Source: Bactrocera neohumeralis (Eukaryota > Arthropoda > Insecta > Diptera > Tephritidae). Taken from it: 64,000 nt of DNA. Shown one piece after another: positions 10,451-22,739 of the stretch. Every line of letters begins with the position of its first letter. The stretch's first letter is position 1. The notes below the pieces were generated by a model, which ran no database searches, was not told the origin of the DNA, and saw nothing but the letters and a program-made list of their open reading frames with translations. The position numbers and the translations under genes were made by a program. The stretch is taken from assembly GCF_024586455.1 (NCBI RefSeq), contig NC_065919.1:21074017-21138016 (forward strand), given 5' to 3'.

Positions 10451-12060
10451 TAAAAGCAATATGCAACGCACTATAAAAGCAAAAAAATCATTAAGTGCAT
10501 AAAGTGATAATATCCCAAGTGAAGTGTTGGATCTGGGTATAGAGGATCAATATGGGAAAATGATGAAAATACTGCAAATGTTGCTGCCACTGCCATCGCT
10601 ATAATCGCTTTTATTTGCGGTAAGCCAAAAATTGTCCGCTTGATTCGTGTGTTCGATTGCCGGCTGGTGGTTAATTGAGCGTTGTGGGTGAAAAGTTGGT
10701 GAAAAGCGAAAAACCAGTAGCAACAATGCCACAACTACTCGCATTTGCGGCAAAACGTAATTCATTTGTGCAACGGACGAGCGAGTGCAGTCGCGAGTGG
10801 CATGGCACGTCGCACACGCCTCACTCGGACGCGCCGCAAATACATGAATCACACGGCGTGCTGGACGTGGAAATGGTGAATGAATGCAGAAAAAAAACTA
10901 AATTTATTTTTATAGAAAAAATCGAAAAGAAAACTAAGCAAAGCTAAGCGCTGAGAGAATACTTCACATTCATTGATAACTGTTTGAAAAATTACCGTTT
11001 TGTATATTTTATGTTTGTTGCATGCTTTATTCACCATGAGAAATGTGGCGCTGTTACAAAAGACTTAAGCGCCGAACTTGTTCACATTTTCATATTAACA
11101 AATTGCCTACAATGATAACTCATATGCAACGCTTATGCCACACACAAGTGGCACGCTCACAATGCAACCGTTTGAGTATGCATGTGTTTGTGTGTGCGTG
11201 AGCCCACCACTTGAGTAGAAATATTTTCGTTAGACAAAATTATTCAAATTAGTAGCAATGAGTCAGCGTTAATAAGCGCCAGTGCGGCAGCCAATAGACG
11301 GCAAGCGCGACAGATTGGCGGTAAGAGCGCCAAGTCACCTGCCACAATGCGTCTTGGTAGTGTGTGGCATAAGTGCAGCCGCAAGACAAAGCCAATGTGA
11401 CGCCAACGATATGAGAAAAACATTGAAATCGAACCATGAAAGGCAAGCAAAGCAGCGAAAAAGCGACTGAAGCGCACAAACAAGTCAACGAAAACATATA
11501 AAAAACAACACAAGCAAATCAATAAAGTCACACACAGCTTCCACAACCAAATCGCTGCAGACAGGCACTTAAAACATTTTTATGTATTTTTAATCGTTGT
11601 CAACGCTTACAATTTTTTGCTCAATTTTTATATTCCGTTTTTATGCTCATTTGATCTTAATTTGGTTTTCTTTTCCCATTATTCTTATACTTTTATTTCG
11701 TTTATTGTTATATTTTTGTGTTTTTATGTTTTTATTTAATTTTTTTTTATTTTTATTTTTTTACTTTTTTATTCCTTTTACTCTTGCCCCACTGTTAAAC
11801 GCCGTAAAAGCATATAATTGAGCACAAAGAGGTGAACAAAGCGACACACACACACTTGTGTACGCAGCGCCAGACAATACAACAACTACAGCCTCAATTT
11901 CAGCTTCCAAATTGCTGTCAATAAGAGAATTCATTGATAAAAATGCGACAGCACATTTCGGGTGACAAATTCTTTAAGCGCCTGTTGTCGTATTGCGGTT
12001 GCTCATTAGTAGCAGTCGCAGCCAGAGCGATGAGATGCTGAAGCGCGAAGCTGAGTTAAC
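10451..12060. other. Unique non-coding DNA with conserved-looking words
   Basis: Moderate GC, no transposon similarity, low-complexity T-rich stretch at 11600-11780. Contains one copy of the AAAGACTTAAGC motif at 11058-11080. Open frames here lack protein-family features. It could be intronic or intergenic regulatory DNA. Confidence 0.4.
11056..11082 (+). promoter_or_regulatory. AAAGACTTAAGC motif, copy d
   Basis: Reads ACAAAAGACTTAAGC then GCCGAACTTGTT. It shares 12 exact bases with three other sites and the downstream CGAACTT with most of them. GGCGCT upstream and AGCGCC inside the motif also form a short inverted repeat. Function unknown. Confidence 0.4.
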
Positions 12061-12464
12061 ATGAAAAAAAATTTTTTTTTTTTATATTATTTTTATCTTT
12101 TTATACCCTTTAGTACTTTTTATTTATTTTTTTTGGTTATAACTACATTGTTTTCAGGTGAATGCTTTAAGCGTGGTATTAGATGAAGTAGCTCACAAAA
12201 CTGACCAATTGACCTTGCTTTGAACTGTCAAGTGCCTTAATAAATCAAATTATTAAATAATTCATAATTAAAATTATAAATTTTAAAACACTTCCTAATA
12301 AATCATTGATTCTCATGTGAGTCTTTCTGGTATTCAAAATATAGCCTTAAGCTACAATGTTTCATCTCCAAAACATTGTGTTGACACATTTCATATCCAA
12401 AACTTTAACCGAAATGGTTGTGTTGACATCAAAATGGTTCAGTTAACACACTTTATACCCAACA

Positions 12465-12745
12465 TATTAACCAAAATAGTTGAGTAAGTCTATAAACGAT
12501 ATACATAGAAACTTTTTGCTATCTCTCTCTTTGATGCCAAAGCGATGATTTTCAAACACCTTTTCCTTAAATTTTTCGATTTTATCGTCTTTAAGTAAGA
12601 TTAATGGATCGATTAGGTAAGGTTTCGTAGACTTCACGACCTTTACTGAATGCTTTGCGCCATTGAAATAGTAGTGTTTGTGATAAAGTAGACTCTTCAA
12701 AATACTTCAGTAAGGTTTGCAAAGATTCCGAAGCCGTGATGCCAT
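12465..12745 (-). pseudogene. Mariner transposase N-terminal remnant
   Basis: Minus-strand frames contain TLSQTLLFQWRKAFSKGREV (HTH1/WFxRF-like block) and, after a frameshift, KDDKIEKFKEKVFENHRFGI (start of HTH2). This matches the mariner N-terminal layout. No inverted repeats were found, and the fragment abuts the TTAA element starting at 12750. Confidence 0.65.
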
Positions 12746-12749
12746 TTAA

Positions 12750-13406
12750 GGGGGGTAAAAGTTTGTTTCGTCGAAAAAAGCTTTTTTCATGAATTTAAAA
12801 AAAAAAATTATTGCTGTAGGTTCATTTTACTTATTAATAACGGATTTATCGTCGATCTCTGCAGGCACCTCGAAAAGAAGTTTTTGTGCGGTGACCAGCC
12901 TACAGAATCACTGGATTATCTGAAATCAAAAAATCAAAATGCTTTCTTTAGTTTATTAGTTTATCTTTCAATTGACGTCGAGTCTTTTTTTAATTTTTTA
13001 ATTTTTGGTACCATTTCAAGCCAAAATGACGATTTTAGACGAAAAAATCTACCTATTTGTTATTGTAAAATTGTTAGTAAAATTAAAATTAACTCAACGT
13101 CATTCGAGAGCTATATATACTTATGTATGTAAAATATTTGTACAAAATTTCAAAACGATCGATGCTGTAGTTTTTTCTGTAGGCTGGTCACCGACTTTAA
13201 AAATGACATATTTGGGAAAATCGATTCAAAGTTTTTACCGCTCAGCGCAGGTAGCTGGAAGGTACCATTATTCAACCTGCTGTAACTTCGTTAGTTTTTC
13301 TCCGAATGACCTAAAACTTTAACACAATATTCTTGAGATGTCGATGGTTCAGAAAAAGAACTAAAAAAAAAATGGAAAATAAAAAGTTGCCAAACCTTAC
13401 CCCCCT
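12750..13406. mobile_element. TTAA-flanked inverted-repeat element A
   Basis: 657 bp between TTAA at 12746-12749 and 13407-13410. The ends are GGGGGGTAAAAGTTTG and, complemented, AGGGGGGTAAGGTTTGG. An inner inverted pair, TGCGGTGACCAGCCTACAG (about 12887-12905) and CTGTAGGCTGGTCACCG (13176-13192), makes the element partly palindromic. No transposase. A relative of the internal block occurs at 44680-44790, and a similar right end lies at 43621-43646. Best described as a MITE; TTAA target choice suggests piggyBac-type mobilisation, but the termini do not begin CCC. Confidence 0.75.
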
Positions 13407-13410
13407 TTAA

Positions 13411-14408
13411 AACACAAAATTTCAAAAAAAAAGTTGTCGCTTAATCTTTGGTAAAATTGTTAGACAAACACACACATATGTATGGAGAAATATGCAGAAC
13501 AGACTCGACACGAACAAAAAAAATTGTATACCAATCTAGGAAAAATGTTATTATCGATTCTGTTTGCATGCGCAGTTTAAATAGACAGAACCGGGTCGTA
13601 TTGGTTAAGATAATTTAGGTAAAAATAGTGCTGACTCTGTCTCTAGAGAGGTTGACTACTTCCTTGACCCTTTACTGGTTATATTCTTCCAAAAATGGTT
13701 TGCTTCGCATCTGTCGATTGTTTGCAATCGAGTTTTCATTCATCTCGCAGTTTGTTAAACCTTTGTATGAATGGCGCATTATTCAGTGCGAATTCCCTCA
13801 TATTGTAAGGATTGATGTTCAACTAAACTCTCCACTGCTCAATAGGCACTTCTTGGCCTCATCATTATTTTACACATTCACTTAAAGATTCCTGGTCGAC
13901 AGTATCCTCCATAACTGCCCATGTATGGTCTGGTTCTATAAAATTCTTTCTCAGTAAGCTTGTTCCATCGAATTTTGTAATATAATATACTTTTTAGCTA
14001 CTTGACTTCGCTGATGGCTGCTATTTATCTGTCCCTAAGTACTCTGGTCACATAAGCTGGATATTCTAAGCATGCTTTGTCCAATTAGACTATTAGATAC
14101 CAACCCAATGTCTCCTTAACTTACTCAGCCGAACATTCTAACTATTACCGATTACGTCTTTTATGCCTGCTTAGTATACTATACAAGCATATAAGTATGT
14201 ATATGGTAAACACAAAGTGCATTAGTTGCATTGCTTTTATTGTTGAGCAGCGAATTAAAGCATAAGCTGATAGGCGTTTTGATAATAAAGTCATAAAAAG
14301 CTGGAAAAAGCGTTTCTAGCGTCTGTGTCGTCACAGCTTACCCATAAAATTACATAATATTCCTATGCTTTTTATTGTTATTAAAAAACTCAATTTATCA
14401 CAGACCAA
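13411..14408. other. AT-rich DNA, mostly unassigned
   Basis: No family recognised. A weak variant of the recurrent motif (AAGTTGTCGCTTAATCTTTG) lies at 13431-13450, just right of element A. 13630-14170 has a transposon-remnant feel but no supportable domain. Confidence 0.35.
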
Positions 14409-14663
14409 TTGAAGTTAGAGAGTGATCAAATTAGTAATGACTCAGAGTTTGTATGTAAATTATGCGCAGTAAACATATTAGCTGCTTTAAGAAAGAAGGA
14501 AAAAACAAACAACAAACATGTATCATCAATTGGGAATGCTATTTTTTCATATTCGATACAGCAGACAAAGCTGTCATCGGGAATTTCGAAAAAAAGTACA
14601 GGCAAAGCAATTTCAAGGTTGCCAGATTTTCGTAAAAAGCAACTCTGCACAGCCAAAGAATGA
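14409..14663 (+). other. Unassigned 84-codon open frame, partly duplicated
   Basis: The frame reads MKLESDQISNDSEFVCKLCA at its start and ends in the duplicated segment (LPDFRKKQLCTAKE). It has no family resemblance I can name. Its 3' third is repeated at 14861 without the 5' part, so the duplication does not preserve the frame. Probably not a gene. Confidence 0.2.
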
Positions 14664-15164
14664 AAAATAGTCGAAAGTTTGTGGAAAAGTTCATCATCTC
14701 AAGCTGAGTTTTTAACAATTTTCTGCCGAGGTCAAAATAATTAAATATTAAATAAACTTTATTAGATCTTTAGCCAAGCTGCTCACCTTTTTTGTGGTGC
14801 ATGTCTTGACTAAATTCTAGATATGGAAATTCTAGAAGAATGAGGCCATGAGGACAAAGGTGTCATCGGGAATTTCGAAAAAAAGTACAGGCAAAGCAAT
14901 TTCAAGGTTGCCAGATTTTCGTAAAAAGCAACTCTGCACAGCCAAAGAATGAAAAAATAGTCGAAAGTTTGTGGAAAAGTTCATCATCTCAAGCTGAGCT
15001 TTTAACAATTTTCTGCCGAGGTCAAAATAATTAAATATTTGGAGCTACGGAATGATGCTTAAGTAAAATTTATTAGATCTTTAGCCAAGCTGCTTACCTT
15101 TTTTGTGGTGCATATCTTGAATAAATTCTAGATATGGAAAATTCTAGAAGAATGAGGCCATGAG
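14572..15164. repeat. Recent tandem duplication, period 289 bp
   Basis: The segment beginning TGTCATCGGGAATTTCGAAA at 14572 starts again at 14861. The copies are nearly identical to the shared end GAATGAGGCCATGAG. The second copy has about 20 extra bases (GGAGCTACGGAATGATGC) after AATTAAATATT, absent from the first. Only scattered substitutions separate the copies, so the duplication is young compared with surrounding transposon corpses. Confidence 0.9.
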
Positions 15165-15187
15165 CAAAGCTGTTTCTGAGTTGTCTG

Positions 15188-15960
15188 GTGGAGGAATCCT
15201 TTCTCTGCTCACTGACCTGTGTGGCGTTTGCGTGCGAGGCAAGGACATTGAAGAAGAACTGCATTAAAATTTGTAATGTATTTCAAGCGAAGATGGCTGC
15301 CTTCAAGGCATCGGTATATATACAGTTCCGAAGTGCTGCCTCCTTCAGAGAGTTATGCTTTTACTCCCGTACTTAAGGGGATATACTGGTTTTGACGTTG
15401 CCGTGCGCTTAAAAATAGTCAAGGACTTTATTAGCAACATCTTCAAGCTTTTCCATATTAGACTTGTACGGATATTCGATCACAGCAGAATCGTCGGAAA
15501 CTGCAAAGCCTATTAGCTTACTAAGGAGGGCACCCTTACACTAATTTCAACCGATTGGAAGTGAGTTGGTTGCCCGATGTCCTGTTTGGTTCTAGCGCTG
15601 TATCTTTGGACCTCCATTGAGCTGGCTCAAGAATCAGAACTTGTGCGACTACGAGATTTTTCTAGCCCAAATTGAACCGTAAGAAGTCCTACGAACCACT
15701 CCATCGATCTCGCCGCTATTGTAGGTTTTCTGACTGGACACTGTCCAATAGGTACATAAGCGGTGCCACTAAATATGTTGTCGGGAGATCTTTACCAAAG
15801 CTTTGTGGGAGAAGGCGAGATGGCATCATCTCGTCGCTTTCTCCTCTATTGCCAGGATATTTTTGAAATATTTGTGAAAAACTCAAAATGCTCAAATGTT
15901 CTTAAAATAATTTACAAGAAAAGCATTTTTGCTGACTTGCAAGTGAACATAACCCATTGA
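15188..15960 (+). mobile_element. R1-like LINE C-terminal remnant
   Basis: Plus-strand frames give an RNase H start (FQAKMAAFKASVYIQFRSAA then SFRELCFYS), then broken RNase H sequence, then a C-terminal tail with LTGHCPIGT-like and cysteine-rich pieces near 15720-15850. Similar to 25500-25960. Many stops; dead. Confidence 0.7.
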
Positions 15961-16932
15961 GACTACTTCCAGAACCCTTAGAGGTTCTGTTGGGTTTTTC
16001 AATGAATTCTGCTTCGACGTTGATATTTTCAGATTTTTCTACAGTCAGTTGAAACTATTGATTTCTAGTGTTGAGTTAAAATGAGTGTAAGATCTTTTGC
16101 TTTGAAAACGCACGTAAGAAAGACTTTAAAGCCTTGAAAGTCCTTCTTCGCTCGCAAAATAAGAAATCGCCACCAAACTCCGGCTAGCGATGGGGCAATG
16201 CAGTGGCATGGTGCTATTTAAAAGCACAACCACACATATGGCAGACAGCGCGCTAAACATAGCACCACCTCAGCGCCCATTGTATTAACACAATGGCAGA
16301 CAAAAGGCGCTATAAAACGAAAGCGAGGCATACAGGATGGCTGGACGACGTCTGCAGGATGCTGCAGTTGTTGCTGCTATAAAAGCTGTTACTTGCTTGT
16401 CTAAATTGCCGGCGAAACATGCTGCTTAAGCAACTTGTTGCACACCGCCACAAACACACAGTTGGCAAGCACGTTGACTAAGCGATAACTGTGGCCGCAG
16501 CAGTGGCTGCCAGCTACGCTGGTGTAAGGATAAAATTAATGTGCTGCCGTTTGTTGTTAAAGACAAATTATTGCACACTTTAATTTTCGACAAAACTGCG
16601 GCGTACGAGTGGACCAACAGCAAAGCGAACGAATTTTAGTGATTGCTGCTGCTGCTGCTGCTGACGCCTTTGTTGCAACAACAATTGGGAGTCGATGGTA
16701 TTAAAGTGTATTTTGTTAATGTTGATGCTATTTAGGCGCCGTTTCTTTGTGTGTTGGTTGCTTTTGTTGCTTGCTTATTTTTCTGGTATTTTTTCTGTTT
16801 TTTTTTAGAATATATATTATTTTTATGTAGTAATTATTTAATTTTATTTTATTTTCCCGCAACTTGGTAACGCTTATCTCCTGTTTTTGTTATATTATAT
16901 TCTTTGTTGATGTAGATATACATACAAGTATA
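15961..16932. other. Unique non-coding DNA
   Basis: No transposon similarity. 16160-16680 has higher GC and gene-like words but no supported exon. 16780-16930 is T-rich. Confidence 0.4.
16643..16662. repeat. (TGC)n microsatellite
   Basis: Six to seven TGC units. Confidence 0.85.
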
Positions 16933-17714
16933 TTCATACCCTGAACAGGATGTATGTTTGGCAAGAAAATACGTACATCATGTTCAGCATGATGATCTAA
17001 GTCGGTTGAGGCATGTCCTTCTGTCTGTATATACACGAACTAGATAATTTTTGAGTTATCGATCTGAAATTTCTCACACGTCGTTTTCTCTTCAAGAAGC
17101 TGTTTATTTGTTGGAACCGCCGATATCGAACCACTATTACATATAGCCACCATACAAACTGAACGATCGTAAACAAGTACTTATATGGAAAATCTATCCA
17201 TTTCAAAAGATATCTTCACAAAATTTCGCATGGGCTATTATACAAAGCAATAATGTAATCAGTGAAGAAATGGTTCAAATCGGATCACTATAGCATAGGG
17301 CTGCCATACAAACTGAACGATTGGAATCAAGGGCTTATATGGAAAGTTTTTTAATTTGAAGAGATATCTTCATGAAATTTGGCACGAGTCATTACCTTAA
17401 AACAGGGTATAATCTCCGGAGAAATGGTTCAGATCGGATTACTATATCTAATAGCTGCCATACAAACTGAATGATCGATATCAAGTGCTTGCAGGGAAAA
17501 CTTTTTCATTTGGCGAGATATTCTTACGAAATTAGTCCTGGGTTATTATGCAAAGCCTTAATATAATCTGTGAAGAAATGTTTGAAATCGGCTCACTATA
17601 GCATATAGGTCAAGCAAATTGAACGATCTGAATCAAGTGCTTGTCAGGAACTTTCTGTATTTGTGAAGGGTGTTAAGCTTCGGTGCAACCGTACTTAACA
17701 TTTTACTTGTTTTG
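16933..17714 (-). repeat. Dispersed repeat R-A, copy 1 (with internal tandem)
   Basis: R-A (my label) runs, on its plus sense, from a block near TTCGGTTGCACCGAAGC to a terminal hairpin ATACCCTGTTCAGGGTAT. This copy is reversed: a decayed hairpin at 16936-16952 and the head at 17674-17714. Its core block (CCATACAAACTGAACGATC and what follows) is repeated about four times, at roughly 17150, 17310, 17457 and 17606, i.e. a period near 150 bp. No ORF. The family looks abundant, with seven copies or parts in this window. Confidence 0.8.
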
Positions 17715-19187
17715 TTTGTGTTTGTGTTTTTGTAGGTGCCACATTTGTCTGCTGCCCCTTCCGAGAATCCTTTACTTCGCTTTACTTTGACTCTTCATTT
17801 TGTTTTCATATTTGGTTTTGGCTGTTTCTTTCTTCAGGTTCCATTTCGGTAGCCAAACTAACAAAGCCTGCAAATAAATAAATAAAAATAAATGGAAAGA
17901 GTTTGATTTCGACGCCGTCGTGTCGCAAGTAGCGCCACATTGTTTCGGATAACACACACAGCCGATTACAAATGCGTTTTTTTTTTCTCACCTCACTGTG
18001 TTGTATTTCATGCACATTTATATAAATATTTTTCACATTTTTTCTACATTTCTTTTATGTACGTGCGTTTCTTGTCCTCATGTTGCTGTTGTTGTGTTTC
18101 TGTTGCTTGTTATTGTTGTTATTATTGTCGGTATATGATTTCATGACATTAACACCCATTTCTGCTGCTACTGTTTTGTTGTTATACAAATTTCAATGTT
18201 GCATTCAATCCTTTATCTTCTTCAAATATTTAGTGTTTTGCCTTTTTTCGCCTTTGTTCGGTTGTGCGCCGTGCTTTGTTTGGCTCTATTTGCTTCTGTA
18301 GCGAGCATTTTTCTTTGCTGTGACATTGACGCCAGCCAGCCTGGACCATTGCATGAAAATGTGTTAAGAAAGAAAAAAATAAAAATAAAAAAAAAATCAA
18401 ATAAAAAATAAATAAAAATAATAAAATATAAAATAAATAAAAAAACAAAAAAGGTTTGCTGCGTTTTTTTCGTTGTCTTGCTCATGCGAGTTCGTTGCTT
18501 AAGTCTTTAGTTGCCTTCAGTGTTTTGCTCGCGTTTTCTCGGCTGCATTTTGTGCGAATTGATATGTTGAGAAACGAACTGGAATTTATTACTGGGTCAT
18601 TAAACTGTGAACAAGACGGTAATTGTAGTGGCCGAAAATAAATCTTAAATATGTAATAAATAAGTAAATTAATAAAATATGCTAAATTTAGAGTTCCTTA
18701 AAAGGTTTGAAGATATTACAAGAACATATTTTTCTATAATTTTGCGGCCATTTAAGCGAATTTGAACTCATGCTCATAGGCAAGACTTGTAGTCATATAC
18801 TGCTCTGTAGCAACATGTTGTAAGAGTATATAATTGTACTGTTTTTTTTTTTTTTTAATTTCAATAATTCTGTCCAAGCAGCCCCTCTTACGGAAACAAT
18901 ACGAAAATTGCATAGTGAAAGAAAAAATCGGGGCCAACAAAGCGGTTTGTTTCCGAAGAAAATAAAAACTTTTACATGTATTACAAATTTTAGTCCAACA
19001 ACTTTAAATCGCAGTTATTAATTATAATATTGAAAAATATCGAATTTTCCTATCAAAGCGTCTATCAATCAAGGCCATGTTTTTATACCTCTTTTACCCA
19101 TATCATTGCTTAAAAAAGAAAGCTCCTTTTATCTACTAGATGAACTTTTCACGAAGCTAAGAGCTTTTTATAACCATATATACACAA
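17715..19187. other. Unique and AT-rich non-coding DNA
   Basis: 17720-18640 has CT/TG-rich, gene-like non-coding sequence with an A-rich tract (18370-18445). 18650-19187 is AT-rich. The recurrent motif lies at 18488-18510. No coding exon is supportable. Confidence 0.4.
18488..18510 (-). promoter_or_regulatory. AAAGACTTAAGC motif, copy c
   Basis: The complement reads CTAAAGACTTAAGCAACG followed by AACTC. It shares the exact 12-mer and the CAACGAACT extension with the copy at 61868. It lies in non-transposon DNA. Function unknown. Confidence 0.4.
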
Positions 19188-19310
19188 CTATGAGCAAAAA
19201 ATAGTAAGACTTTGTTCATAATGTTAAAATTCTTAATTTATTCTTCAAAATCTATATCTTCCTCCTCAATCTCTGGAATCTTCGCAACAAGTTCCTAAAG
19301 ATATTTCTGG
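19188..19310 (-). mobile_element. Mariner terminal fragment
   Basis: Begins CTATGAGCAAAAAATAGTAA, the same terminus as 7436, and stays alignable for about 110 bases (TTCAAAATCTATATCTTCCT). The rest of the element is missing. Confidence 0.7.
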
Positions 19311-19389
19311 TCTGGTTGCTGTCAAGTAAACAATCTTTGGAATGCGACTAGACAAAATAATAAGCCGATATCTAGAAACCCACCAATTT

Positions 19390-20235
19390 TAAACACCAGA
19401 AGCCATTAGTACAGAGAAAGACGAGGTGTTTGCCACACACCACCAAAACACATTTACTCCTAACGAATTTAGTGATGGATCTAGCAATGCTGCAGTTAGA
19501 AATTTTTTGAATGTTGCTTGTCAAATGAAAATTTCGATTGCTGAAATAAATGCTGTAGTATTGCAGGAGGTTCAAATCATTGGAAAACAAAAAGACAAAA
19601 TTTCATGACACAATAGAGGAGAACACTTTATAACTGATGCTGTGGAAAATAATAAATGCCGCTCTAAGGGAAAAACTTCCAATGCTTCACTATTTGCTGC
19701 TTACTTGCAGAATCGGACGTTCTACGTTAGATTCCGTGATGCTGAGTTGTATTTGAGACCTGATCGCGTTGGCGCGCCCCACTCGCCCCTGTGCTCTACA
19801 TTGTTTATGAAGGCATGAATGATGGTACTACACTGCTAGCTTCAAGTGGCAACCTTGATACTGCCTCCAGAAAACTGCAGATGCAATTGAATACTCTAGA
19901 ACCGTGGCTCACAAAATGGAATATTCCGAAAAGTCTGTACAAGCAGTATATACTCTCAAGTACAAAAATTGCTCTCAAGTGGCTTTATATAGGTTAGTTG
20001 TTACCAACAAACCAATGCGCAAAATACAATTGATAAAAGGTGCACTTGGAAAGATCAAGTAAAAATAAAAAGAACTGAGCTAAGATTAAAGTTGGTGCAG
20101 CTATACTGGCTCTTTAGGTCAAGATCCCGCCGCAGTCCAAAACATAAGTTGCTAATTTATAAGGTAGTGCTCAGGCTGATCTGGACATATGGCAATCAAA
20201 TCTGGATGCCAGAAATGATGTTCTCCACCGGGATC
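19390..20235 (+). mobile_element. Jockey-like LINE remnant
   Basis: Plus-strand frames: 19410-19600 resembles the region just before RT (VFATHHQNTFTPNEFSDGSS, then VNAxELQEVQ-like sequence). A gap at about 19620-19770 follows. 19830-20000 then shows the post-FADD region (LLASSGNLDTASRKLQMQLN, TLEPWLTKWNI), and 20040-20210 has TWKDQVK, LVQLYWL and HKLLIYKVVLRLIWTYG. The FADD core itself is lost. Internally deleted and frameshifted. Confidence 0.8.
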
Positions 20236-20409
20236 TAAAGTTACCTCTCAATTAATGTATTATTTTTTTATATTTTTGGTTGAATTTAATTTGTTTTTTT
20301 TTTTTATTAAATATCATACTACCATAATTCATCCTAATCGTGTTTTCATGAAATTTAGTTTCTGCTTTTTATAATTAAACTGATTCTAAATATATTAAAA
20401 TTTAGAAAA

Positions 20410-20870
20410 AAACAAGAAAAATTGTTAACTTCGGCTGCACTGAAGCCAATATACCCTTCACAGCTATATTTCTTTCAGTAACTATGTGTTCAGTTTGTAT
20501 GGAAGCTATACGCTATAGTAATCCGATCTGAACAATTTTTTCGGAGATTATATTATTACCTTAAGCAGTAATCCATGTCAAATTTCGTGAAGATACCACG
20601 TCAAATGCAAAAGTTTTCTTTACAAGAACTTGATTCCGATCGTTCAGTTTGAATGGCAGCTATGTGTTACAGTGTTCCGATATCGGCAGTTCCGACAAAT
20701 GAGCAGCTTCTTGAAGAGAAAATGACGTTTGCACATATTCAAAACGATATCTTAAAAACTGAGGGACTAGTTCGTATATATACAGACGGACAGACAGACA
20801 GACGGACATGGCTAAATAGACTCAGCTCAACTTCGTGACAAACTTAATATACCCTGTTCAGGGTATAAAA
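20410..20870 (+). repeat. Dispersed repeat R-A, copy 2
   Basis: A nearly complete short copy: head AACTTCGGCTGCACTGAAGC at 20428, one core block, the CAGACGGACAGACAGACAG stretch at 20783-20801, and the terminal hairpin ATACCCTGTTCAGGGTAT at 20849-20866. A 61-codon open frame inside is fortuitous. Confidence 0.85.
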
Positions 20871-21077
20871 ACACAATTTTATTGTTTTTTCCTGAACTAT
20901 ATTAAAATATTCTGAAAATGTATTAGAAAATATATTTGGTTACATAGATTCGCTGCGAAATTTAGTCTTGCTAGATGATATCTCGACTGGATAATAATAC
21001 TAGGTAACTGTACTTATTAGCTCCATATATGTACATATATTTCTTTATAAAAATTAGAAGATCTAGGTTTGGTCACG

Positions 21078-21484
21078 TTACATGGCAGCTATATACCAAG
21101 GTGATTCAATCTGAACAATTTTTTTTGACACTGAATTATTTCTTTAGGAAATAATCCATGCCAAATTTCGTGAAGATATCTCTTCAAATGAAAGATATTT
21201 CCCTATAAGCACTCAATTCCGATCGTTCAGTTTGTATGGCAGCTGCATATATGTAATAATGGTCCGATAGTGGCGATTCCAACAAGTGCAGAGAAAAAGA
21301 TGTATGCCAGATTTCTGGCTATAACTCCAAAATTCTGAGACTAGTTTTTGTATATACAGTCAGACAGTGGCTAAATCTACTTAGCTCGTCATACTGATCA
21401 TTTACTTATATATTTTTAGAGGGCCTCCGAGGTTTCCTTCGGCGTGTCGCAAACTTCCTGAATATATCTTGTGCAGGGTATAAA
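21078..21484 (+). repeat. Dispersed repeat R-A, copy 3 (diverged)
   Basis: Lacks the head; has two core blocks (GGCAGCTATATACC at about 21081 and CGATCGTTCAGTTTGTATGG at 21219). The tail ends in a degenerate hairpin at about 21470-21482. Confidence 0.75.
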
Positions 21485-22735
21485 AATATCTATCCACAAA
21501 TTCAAAAGCGAAAAAGTATCAGCACACCAGAAACTTCAGAAACTAACGCGGACTTTAAAACGGTAGTCCATACCAAAACATTCACATTAAATATACCAAC
21601 AATAAAAAATATTAAAAGAGCTTGTAATTGTAAATGCATTGCACAAATAAATGCTATAAAAAGCGAATTTTATTGCCATAACTTTGTAGGAAAAAGTCCA
21701 ATTTTATGTAAAATAAATCGCATTTGCTCGACAAAAAGGCACATTAAGTTGTAATTACAAGAAAAGCGTGCAATTCGAAATCGGTTTGCTGAAAATGTGC
21801 GCCACCACGCACACATGTGCAGACCAAAAATATACACACATACACACATATGTGCGAAAATAACACCGTTTTGTGGCTTTTAAGACATTTTAAAGTCATT
21901 TAAAGTCCGCCAGTGTGGCTGGCAAAGCGCACAATCCCAAACGGTTTGTTATGCAGTCAACCGCTCACTCACTCGCTTGCTCATACGCCAGTCGCCAGTC
22001 GACATGTTGGCTGTTTTCAGTTACAAAGCAGAAGTGAAATGCAAAATGTTGTTGCATGCAAATTAGTTTTAGTCACTTGACGACAGCAAAACTCCGCACA
22101 AAGTGAAGGATATGCATGCCGGCGAATAAAAATCGAACAAAAATGCATTTAAGAGATAAAAGATATAATGAATAAATATAATTGTAAGCGCTTTCTTAAA
22201 TAGTGTGGCAAAAGCGGAACTGAAAGTTAAATAATACATATTTTCCATAAAAAGCATATTTGTATGAAAATTAATATTTTTCTAATATAGAAAGCCTGTC
22301 GAGAGCTTAACATTACTATTCCAGGCGAGACCATTGCCATTATGAAAAAAATTTATACTCTTTTTTTAATTCAGTTTCTGTTTCAACATTTTTTTGGGTG
22401 GTAACCATACATCCAGTTTACTCAGTTATCGTTTAGCGTACAGTTTGATGGTTTGAAATTCCTGACGCCATCCTCAGCTTGTTTACTGATCGATCATTCA
22501 ATACGGCTGCATTGATTTGATATTTTAAATGTTAAAGAAGACAATTTTTGATTATTATTTGAAAAGATTACTCGTAGATTATTCTTTAAAATTATTATAG
22601 AGATTCGGAGGTTCCAAAGCCATATTGTTTTAGTGAACCCTTATAATGGTTCTGTTAAAAACTTCTACAAGTGCCATAAATCAATCATAAATATGCCAAA
22701 GACATAAACTTATACACCCGACATGAGATGGCAGT
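21485..22735. other. Unique non-coding DNA
   Basis: 21780-22060 has GC-richer CA/CG words typical of fly non-coding DNA. No exon or transposon domain is supportable. Confidence 0.4.
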
Positions 22736-22739
22736 AGGA

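Noticed and set aside
10675..11546. Overlapping open frames on both strands suggesting a gene
   Set aside because: The frames are short, overlap in all directions and lack family features; the region is better described as unique non-coding DNA.
15372..15395. TTAAGGGGATATACTGG, resembling a TTAA-element end
   Set aside because: The bases are explained by the LINE RNase H reading (the GDILVLT stretch corresponds to the usual ALSSLTVRSK region) and no partner terminus exists to the right.
17806..18485. Several 60-90 codon frames rich in Phe, Leu and Cys
   Set aside because: They come from T-rich simple sequence read on either strand and have no conserved pattern.
20653..20838. 61-codon frame, repeated at 32669-32893
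   Set aside because: Both lie inside dispersed repeat R-A; the frame is not kept in the other copies, so it is not a repeat-encoded gene.
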